This document shows, piece after piece, positions 6,265-9,694 of a DNA stretch of 9,694 bases (within the stretch, counting starts at the first letter, position 1; each line of letters opens with the position of its first letter). Location of the stretch: the NCBI GenBank assembly GCA_024235915.1, contig JACKLO010000031.1, positions 1 to 9,694 of the forward strand. The letters run 5' to 3'. This DNA is from Burkholderiaceae bacterium (GTDB lineage: Bacteria > Pseudomonadota > Gammaproteobacteria > Burkholderiales > Burkholderiaceae_C). The notes beneath the pieces were generated by a model, which saw nothing but the letters and a program-made list of their open reading frames with translations, ran no database searches and had not been told where the DNA came from. Both the position numbers and the translations under genes were made by a program.

Positions 6265-9204
6265 TCACCGGCCAAGCTTGGTCGAGCCACGCTCGGCGGC
6301 GCGCTCGACCAGCACGTCCACGTACCGCTCGACGTTGAAGCGGAACGTCCCCCGGAAGTTGATGTGCGAGAAGTGCGCCGGGCCAATCCGCCGCAGCCAG
6401 TCCTCCTCGATGCCGACGCCATCCCGGTTGAGCCGCGCCACCGCGGTGTCCATGCGATTCGTGTTCCACGCCAGCACGATGTTGGTCAGCAGCGCGTGCG
6501 CGCCGGAAATGGCCGCCATCTCTTGCCGCCGGCGGCCACGCTCAGGGGCCACCTGGCCGCCATGGATTGCGCGCTGCAACTGATGCACCGATTCGCCCCG
6601 GTTGAGCAGGGTATGGATCTCACGTCGATAGTCCGGGATGGCCAGGTAGTCGCACAGAAACAGCGTTCGCAGCAGGCGCCCAAGGTGTTCTGCAGCGCGG
6701 TGCAGCGGGTCGCCGACCGCTGCCGACCCCAACCGGTGGATGGCATGCGCCGCGGACACTTTGCCCGCCCGAATCGACGCCGCCAGGCGCACCAGGTCGT
6801 CCCAGCCGCGCTCGATCGCCTTGACCGATACCCGGCGCACAGTGACGCCCTCAAGGCTCTCCGGCACCGGCCAGCCCCGGGGCACGAACAGCTTTCGCTC
6901 GCGCAGGTCGCGCAGGCGTGGGCACAGGTCAAAGCCCAGGAGCTTGGCGATGGCCATGGCCACGTCCGTGACCCCGTGGGTATCGACGGCCAGCAAGGAA
7001 ACCCGGATCCGGTCGTCGGCGCGGTTGTGCTGCTCGACGCCTTCAACCGCCACGCCGGCCTGGCGCTCGTTCAGCACGATGGGCTGGTCGTAGAACAGGC
7101 CCCAGCGGTCGCGCACGTGTGTGTACAGGCCCGCGGCATAGGTGCGCCGCCGCGGGTCCACCCGGGCGGACCACAGATGGCGGCTGGCATCCAGGGCCAT
7201 CATGTCGGCCGAGCCCTTGGTGCCATCGCCCCAGAGCGCCGCGATCGGCAGCGCGTTCTGGTACTCCGACACCCGTTCGTTGGCCCGTCGCAGCCTGCCG
7301 CTCAGTTCGACGGCCCGCATCGCGGTGGAGATGTGCGCTGCGTCGATGCCGGGGATCATCGAGCCCACGCCCTTGGCGTCGAGGTCGGTGCCATGGGCGA
7401 GAAGCGCGCCGTACACGGCCAGCAGTTCGTTGCTCGACGACGGACGGCGGGCCAGCAGCGCCTCGCTGAAGTGCGTGGCGGCGTCGACTTCCAGCAGCAG
7501 ATCCGGCAATTGGACGGAACCGATGTGCTTGAAGACGACCTCCCTGGTCTTGCGCGGTTCAACATCCTCGTCCATCGGTCGAATCGGAGGCAGGTGCAGC
7601 AGCTTGTCGGGGCCGATCTCGATCTGGCCGCGGCCAGCGGCCTCAGCCAGCGCCGCCAGTCCGACAGTGACGCCCGCCAGGACCGGCTCCAGAAACGTCA
7701 TGGCCTCGCCGGGCAGGCCGAGGATCTGGTGGTGCAGCTCCTTCGATCGGCGCCAGTCCGCATTAGCCAGCATCATCGACTCGCGGGGGCGGAAACTGAT
7801 CGAATGGTTCACCCAGGCGCTGCCTCGCCGCAGGCTCTTGCGCAACGCCATCATCGTGCTGGCCTCGAACGCCCGATACCGGGACTGCGGGTCCAGGTCG
7901 CTGACGATCGTGTTCCATGCCGCGCCCACCGGCGGCAGTTCGAAGTCCAGCGGGATCTCCTTGGTGCCGAGGGCTTGCAGACGCTGCCAGGCTTGCCATT
8001 GGTCGTAACCGTGGTCGCCTGTCGCGCCGGCAAACTCGATGTCGCGAAGGCCCGCCAGGTGGGCATGAACGCGCCGGTTGTCCTCGGCCAGTGCCCTACG
8101 GACCTGGGACGCGAAAGTGCTGGCGCCAGCCTCGCCGATGTCGTCCAGCAAGGCGCGGGCTTCGAGCACGCGATCGCGCCAGGGCTTGGACTCGTCGTGG
8201 AGCACCGACTTTGCCTTGAGGGCCTGTTGCATCATGGCGCCGCTACTGCGCGAGCGTCCCTTCTCGACCCGCTCGGCTGCGCGCCGAACCAGGTCCTGGC
8301 TGCGACGTGACGCCTGCAGCAGCGCCATGTCGGTCAGCTCCAGCAGGGTCACGCGCAGGAAGCAGGTGATCTCGACCGTCTGGCGCTGCCGCTCAATGCG
8401 CGCCGTCATCGATGGGCGCCGCATCTGGACGTGGGCGGCGTAGGCCTGCTGTTTGCTCAGGGCCACGCCGTCCAATGGCCAGGCGTGCACGCCCAATTCC
8501 TTCAGCGCACGGATCTTCTCCAGCGTCTCCGACATCGTGCTCGGTGAGTGGCGCTTGGGTGGCGTCTTGAGCCATTCAAGCCGGGTTCCGACGAGCCCGG
8601 CTTGGGGCGCGTAGCACCAGTCGATGGCCTTGAGCAGAGCAGCTTTGCCGATTCCGGACTCGATCGTGGCTGCCATGGCCGCTTCGGTGGCGTCGAAAGC
8701 CTCGCGCGCCCAGTCCACCAGGCGGCGAGGACCAGGGATGACGATTCGCCGCTCGTATAGCCACATGCGGGCGGTTTCGGCGAGGTCGTCGGGATGTGCC
8801 GCCTCGAGCGCGGCAACCGCCAGGACCTTCTGAAGTTGATGGACACTGGCCTCGTCCAGATCCTGCAGGCCGAGGTACGTGCGAGCCCAGGCCTGGTGTT
8901 CGTACAGCGTCTGGCGGCGGGCGTACAGGGTCCGCAGACTGGCAATGCTGACCGTCGAGGTCTGGAACGCCTCGCAAACGGCACGCAGCAGCGTCTTGGG
9001 CACGGATGCGAACCGGTCCATCGGGCGGCCGCTGGCCCGCAGGAAGAGCATCTGAATGGCGGCCGCGACGCGGCGATCATGGCGAAACCGCTCGGCGACC
9101 GCGGCGATGTCATCGGCACTCAGGCAGAACGATTGCTGGACGTCGAAATCCGACAGCCTGGTGGGCAGGGTCTCGGCGCCGATGAAGCGCTTGGCGAAGG
9201 ACAC
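6265..9204 (-). CDS. tnpA: Tn3-family transposase TnpA
   Basis: This 979-aa DDE transposase carries out replicative transposition by acting on the terminal repeats and forming cointegrates. The length is normal for the family (about 950-1020 aa) and the frame is unbroken. The N-terminal part (about 1-165) has the DUF4158-like layout that includes DNA-binding helices (MLFLRASGRPMDRF, W-L-Y-E-R-R). The C-terminal half carries the Transpos_Tn3 signatures: LWGDGTKGSADMMALD (Asp660 and Asp667; one is the first catalytic Asp), LLAVDTHGVTDVA with Asp741 followed by LLGFDLCPRLRDL, and LLNRGESVHQLQRAI with Glu871. The spacing of 130 residues between the second Asp and Glu fits the family. The start is GTG at 9204, preceded by GGAGG eight nt upstream. 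All visible key residues are present, so the enzyme may be active. The subgroup is not certain from sequence alone; the inward reading direction from the end is compatible with a Tn4651-like layout. Confidence 0.95.
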   Translation of the reverse strand: MSFAKRFIGAETLPTRLSDFDVQQSFCLSADDIAAVAERFRHDRRVAAAIQMLFLRASGRPMDRFASVPKTLLRAVCEAFQTSTVSIASLRTLYARRQTLYEHQAWARTYLGLQDLDEASVHQLQKVLAVAALEAAHPDDLAETARMWLYERRIVIPGPRRLVDWAREAFDATEAAMAATIESGIGKAALLKAIDWCYAPQAGLVGTRLEWLKTPPKRHSPSTMSETLEKIRALKELGVHAWPLDGVALSKQQAYAAHVQMRRPSMTARIERQRQTVEITCFLRVTLLELTDMALLQASRRSQDLVRRAAERVEKGRSRSSGAMMQQALKAKSVLHDESKPWRDRVLEARALLDDIGEAGASTFASQVRRALAEDNRRVHAHLAGLRDIEFAGATGDHGYDQWQAWQRLQALGTKEIPLDFELPPVGAAWNTIVSDLDPQSRYRAFEASTMMALRKSLRRGSAWVNHSISFRPRESMMLANADWRRSKELHHQILGLPGEAMTFLEPVLAGVTVGLAALAEAAGRGQIEIGPDKLLHLPPIRPMDEDVEPRKTREVVFKHIGSVQLPDLLLEVDAATHFSEALLARRPSSSNELLAVYGALLAHGTDLDAKGVGSMIPGIDAAHISTAMRAVELSGRLRRANERVSEYQNALPIAALWGDGTKGSADMMALDASRHLWSARVDPRRRTYAAGLYTHVRDRWGLFYDQPIVLNERQAGVAVEGVEQHNRADDRIRVSLLAVDTHGVTDVAMAIAKLLGFDLCPRLRDLRERKLFVPRGWPVPESLEGVTVRRVSVKAIERGWDDLVRLAASIRAGKVSAAHAIHRLGSAAVGDPLHRAAEHLGRLLRTLFLCDYLAIPDYRREIHTLLNRGESVHQLQRAIHGGQVAPERGRRRQEMAAISGAHALLTNIVLAWNTNRMDTAVARLNRDGVGIEEDWLRRIGPAHFSHINFRGTFRFNVERYVDVLVERAAERGSTKLGR

Positions 9205-9234
9205 GGCGACACCCTCCGGGCAGTCGAAACCGCC

Positions 9235-9262
9235 AATCTACCTGGGTCAGGCGCGGCCCGAA
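9235..9262 (-). promoter_or_regulatory. weak candidate tnpA promoter
   Basis: On the minus strand TTCGGG (9262-9257) and TAGATT (9240-9235) are 16 nt apart and could be -35 and -10 boxes about 30 nt before the GTG start. Both boxes are poor matches. A better -35 box, TTGACA (9323-9318), lies within the terminal repeat but has no good -10 at the right distance. Confidence 0.2.
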
Positions 9263-9286
9263 TCCCTACCTGCCCTGGCGCCACAT

Positions 9287-9303
9287 CGGGCGGCGACCGC
9301 CCG
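9287..9303. promoter_or_regulatory. palindrome between terminal repeat and tnpA
   Basis: CGGGCGG-CGA-CCGCCCG is a perfect inverted repeat with 7-bp arms and a 3-nt centre. It is followed directly by GGCC-AGC-GGCC (9303-9313), which reaches into the terminal repeat. In the tnpA leader this could be an operator or an RNA hairpin that limits transposase expression. Chance occurrence is possible in such GC-rich DNA. Confidence 0.3.
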
Positions 9304-9310
9304 GCCAGCG

Positions 9311-9348
9311 GCCACCGTGTCAATTTGCGGGAAAGATACGATTACCCC
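9311..9348 (-). repeat. Tn3-family terminal inverted repeat (one end)
   Basis: Read on the minus strand from 9348, the sequence begins GGGGTAATCG and continues into an A/T-richer block (TTTCCCGCAAATTGACACGG, minus-strand 9333-9314). Tn3-family ends are about 38 bp, start with GGGG and have an A/T-rich inner part contacted by TnpA. The block is clearly more A/T-rich than its surroundings. Its outer edge coincides with the break in the acyl-CoA ligase frame, and tnpA starts about 107 bp inside it. The inner limit is set by the usual 38-bp length and is not proven, since the partner repeat is not in the window. Confidence 0.75.
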
Positions 9349-9694
9349 CGGTCGGGAACCAGCCGTCCTGCAGCGGCGAGCTTTCGCCCTTGAAGTAGCC
9401 GGAGACGATCCACTGCCCGCGCACCATCAGCTCGCCCTGCGAACTGCCGTCGCGCGGCAGCGTGGCGCCCGTCTCGTCGACCACCTTGATCTGCACGCCG
9501 AACACAGCCTTGCCCTGCTTGGCGACCACCGCATGCTTGTCGGCGGCGGACAACGGATCGTGCTTGCTCATCAGCGCGCTCATCGTCGCCACCGCAGTGG
9601 TCTCGGTCATGCCCCAGCCGTGCCGTACCTCTACGCCGTACTCGTCGGCAAACTTGGCGATCAGCGACAGCGGCATCGCCGAGCCGCCGACCGC
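9320..9694 (-). pseudogene. acyl-CoA ligase (AMP-binding), interrupted by the transposon; 5' part outside window
   Basis: The frame enters from the right edge (AVGGSAMPLSL) and runs through HGWGMTETTAVATMS, GKAVFGVQIKVVD, QGELMVRGQWIVSGYF and DGWFPTG. These are consecutive conserved blocks of the AMP-dependent synthetase family, closest in style to medium/long-chain fatty acyl-CoA ligases. They form an acyl adenylate from fatty acid and ATP and then transfer it to CoA. The family motif continues GWF-x-TGD, but here Asp is replaced by GNRIFPAN and a stop at 9320-9322. The foreign residues are encoded by the transposon end, so native sequence ends at about 9349. The lost part contains the hinge and the C-terminal domain with its catalytic lysine, so the product should be inactive. 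If the insertion is simple, the remaining 3' part of the gene lies beyond the other transposon end. Confidence 0.85.

Larger units (their letters stand above)
6265..9348 (-). mobile_element. Tn3-family transposon, visible end (tnpA plus one terminal repeat)
   Basis: The minimum visible element runs from the tnpA stop to the outer edge of the terminal repeat. The outer edge is fixed at 9348 or 9349, because there the reading frame of an acyl-CoA ligase breaks off inside a conserved motif. tnpA is read inward from this end, as I recall for Tn4651/Tn4652-type elements, rather than toward it. No second terminal repeat, resolvase or tnpS/tnpT gene is seen. The left boundary is therefore unknown: the element may extend beyond base 1 and include all genes to the left, or its left end may be lost. 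Confidence 0.75.

Noticed and set aside
4961..6469. 502-aa minus-strand open frame across the kinase TPR region and the gap
   Set aside because: It overlaps the TPR coding sequence and the end of tnpA, shows no domain and has shadow-frame composition.
6235..8310. 691-aa open frame on the + strand opposite tnpA
   Set aside because: It is the mirror frame of the well-conserved transposase. Its His/Gln/Arg-rich composition and lack of any recognisable domain are typical of antisense frames in GC-rich DNA.
1..9694. CRISPR array, tRNA or rRNA genes
   Set aside because: No regularly spaced repeats with spacers, and no tRNA- or rRNA-like sequence was recognised on either strand.

Overview
This is a GC-rich stretch of bacterial DNA. 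The gene types and codon use suggest a proteobacterium, perhaps Xanthomonadales or a betaproteobacterium, but the sequence alone cannot settle this. It holds the tail of a RES-domain toxin gene, a divergently arranged cell-envelope/signalling locus, an apparently intact Tn3-family transposase, and an acyl-CoA ligase gene cut off at the transposon end.

Layout. 1-257 (+) is the C-terminal end of a RES-domain protein. 258-459 is non-coding, with several hairpins and a short repeated motif. On the minus strand, 3159 down to 460, lie three genes in one direction: a lipoprotein (LAAC lipobox), a small single-pass membrane protein, and a secreted cysteine-rich protein with DUF4189-like sequence. Across a 151-bp divergent intergenic region, 3311-6082 (+) encodes a 923-aa protein that joins an OmpR/PhoB-type winged helix, a Hanks-type Ser/Thr kinase, one membrane segment and a long TPR tail. 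6083-6264 is a convergent gap with hairpins, including a near-perfect 14-bp inverted repeat. 6265-9204 (-) is a full-length Tn3-family TnpA with its DDE residues. A candidate Tn3 terminal repeat starting GGGGTA (9311-9348) follows. It abuts an acyl-CoA ligase gene (9349-9694, minus, continuing past the window) interrupted inside its conserved GWFPTGD motif.

How the parts may work together. The kinase protein could read a periplasmic state through its TPR tail and act in the cytoplasm through both phosphorylation and DNA binding. The divergent region carries three 7-bp repeats at an 11-bp period (CTTCGCC, CTTCGCC, CCTCACC). That is the spacing used by OmpR/PhoB-type winged helices, and it makes this a plausible operator for the kinase gene and/or the three envelope genes. 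This regulatory link is inference.

The most notable structural point is that only one transposon end is visible. No matching left terminal repeat, and no other half of the ligase gene, could be found left of tnpA. Either the left end has been lost, or the whole region from the RES gene to tnpA is cargo of a larger Tn3-family transposon whose left end lies outside the window.
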